A stretch of 23,803 nucleotides of DNA from positions 1 to 23,803 of the forward strand of contig DSDZ01000060.1 in NCBI GenBank assembly GCA_011048475.1, in the 5' to 3' direction. Made by a program: the position numbers and the translations under genes. The notes beneath the pieces were generated by a model. It searched no databases, was not told the origin of the DNA, and saw only the letters and a program-made list of their open reading frames with translations. Every line of letters starts with the position of its first letter. The first letter of the stretch is position 1. Positions 22,817 to 23,803 of this stretch are shown piece by piece. Source of the stretch: Bacteroides sp. Lineage in GTDB: Bacteria; Bacteroidota; Bacteroidia; Bacteroidales; GCA-2748055.

Positions 22817-23803
22817 ATGGCAGAAGGCGAGAAAATCCTTAGGATTAACATTGAGGAGGAGATGAAATCGGCCTACATCGATTACTCGATGTCGGTGATC
22901 GTGTCGCGGGCCCTGCCCGACGTGAGGGACGGCCTGAAGCCGGTCCACCGGAGGGTCCTTTTCGGCATGCGGGAACTGGGGGTGTTTTCCAACAGACCCT
23001 ATAAGAAATCGGCCAGGATCGTGGGGGAGGTACTGGGAAAATACCATCCCCACGGTGATTCCTCCGTGTATGATGCCATGGTGCGCATGGCTCAGCAGTG
23101 GTCCATGCGTTACCCGCTGGTGGAGGGCCAGGGGAATTTCGGATCGGTGGACGGAGACAGTCCCGCTGCCATGCGATATACCGAGGCGCGTCTTGAAAAG
23201 ATCGCCGAAGAGACCATGTCCGATATGGAGAAGGATACGGTGGATTTCCAGCTGAATTTTGACGACACCCTGGAGGAACCTTCCGTGCTGCCCACCAGGA
23301 TCCCCACGCTGCTTGTGAACGGCGCATCGGGGATAGCGGTGGGAATGGCCACCAACATGCCTCCGCACAACCTGGGTGATGCGGTGGATGCCATCGTGGC
23401 CTACATTGATAACCGTGAGATCGAGATCGGCGAACTGACCTCGATATTAAAGGCACCGGATTTTCCCACCGGCGGGATCATCTACGGATACAACGGGGTG
23501 AAGGAAGCCTACGAAACCGGCAGGGGAAAGATCGTGGTCAGGGCGAAAACAGAGGTCGAGGTCACCGATTCGGGGAGGGAAAAGATCATCGTGACGGAAA
23601 TCCCCTACATGGTTAACAAGGCGGAGATGATCAGGAAAACGGCAGAGCTGATCAATGAAAAGAAAATAGAGGGAGTTTCTTACATCAATGATGAGTCCGA
23701 CCGGCGCGGCATGCGCATCATCATTATCCTTAAAAAGGAGGCCAGCGCCCAGGTTGTGTTGAATAATCTTTTGAAATATACTCAATTACAGACAACCTTC
23801 AAC
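22817..23803 (+). CDS. gyrA: DNA gyrase subunit A, N-terminal part (runs off the right edge)
   Basis: 329 codons are visible. They cover the winged-helix and tower domains of the breakage-reunion region. Landmarks are SAYIDYSMSVIVSRALPDVRD-type start, HPHGDSSVYDAMVRMAQ, EGQGNFGSVDGDSPAAMRYTEARL with catalytic Tyr121, and GIAVGMATNMPPHN. The quinolone-determining positions equivalent to E. coli Ser83 and Asp87 are Ser82 and Asp86, the susceptible types. The GEKI start and the GQGNFGSVDGD pattern fit GyrA better than ParC, but the C-terminal GyrA box that would decide is not in the window. The gene diverges from clpC across about 210 bp of A+T-rich DNA. Confidence 0.93.
   Translation, partial: MAEGEKILRINIEEEMKSAYIDYSMSVIVSRALPDVRDGLKPVHRRVLFGMRELGVFSNRPYKKSARIVGEVLGKYHPHGDSSVYDAMVRMAQQWSMRYPLVEGQGNFGSVDGDSPAAMRYTEARLEKIAEETMSDMEKDTVDFQLNFDDTLEEPSVLPTRIPTLLVNGASGIAVGMATNMPPHNLGDAVDAIVAYIDNREIEIGELTSILKAPDFPTGGIIYGYNGVKEAYETGRGKIVVRAKTEVEVTDSGREKIIVTEIPYMVNKAEMIRKTAELINEKKIEGVSYINDESDRRGMRIIIILKKEASAQVVLNNLLKYTQLQTTFN

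Noticed and set aside
1..23803. CRISPR arrays, rRNA genes, insertion sequences or integrase genes
   Set aside because: No regularly spaced repeats, rRNA segments, transposase or recombinase motifs were found on reading the window.

Overview
The window comes from a Bacteroidetes chromosome, most likely Bacteroidales-like. The evidence is the Bacteroidetes-type promoter elements (TTTG or TTG about 20 bp upstream of TAnnTTTG), the rpmB-rpmG-DUF4295-ftsY-rimO gene order, DUF2141 and DUF6340-like proteins, and a ClpC beginning MDAQFSQRIKDVLGYS. Host DNA is GC-rich (36 of 60 bases in 18241-18300). A 3.2-kb segment near the middle is much more AT-rich (20 G+C of 60 in 13081-13140).

Left part (1-8263). 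The 5' part of mnmE lies at the edge. It is followed on the minus strand by a four-gene operon read right to left: an outer-membrane porin-like barrel, an RND/MMPL-type exporter, a LolA-like periplasmic protein and a DUF2141 protein. This looks like a trans-envelope lipid or lipoprotein transport unit. An aldehyde dehydrogenase diverges from it and overlaps tail to tail with a seven-TM/AraC-type membrane regulator.

8351-12294 is a plus-strand operon: sucD, fabG, a DUF6340-like lipoprotein and a Ste24-type M48 protease.

12338-15634 is the most notable region. It is an AT-rich cassette lodged at the 3' end of a tRNA-Gly(CCC) gene and bounded by 36-bp direct copies of that tRNA end (one mismatch). 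No integrase is present. The cassette is a fluoride-response operon: a Bacteroidetes promoter, a crcB-type fluoride riboswitch with an intrinsic terminator ending directly at the start codon, a cation/proton antiporter with an Asn-Asp motif, a 136-residue protein of unknown function, and an extra enolase. Enolase is a classical fluoride target. The enolase carries one in-frame TAA at codon 356 and then continues in the same frame to a normal C-terminus, so it is probably a young pseudogene or a sequence error.

Right part (15739-23803). cinA and the translation/secretion cluster rpmB-rpmG-DUF4295-ftsY-rimO run on the plus strand. clpC is on the minus strand, and divergent gyrA runs off the right edge.
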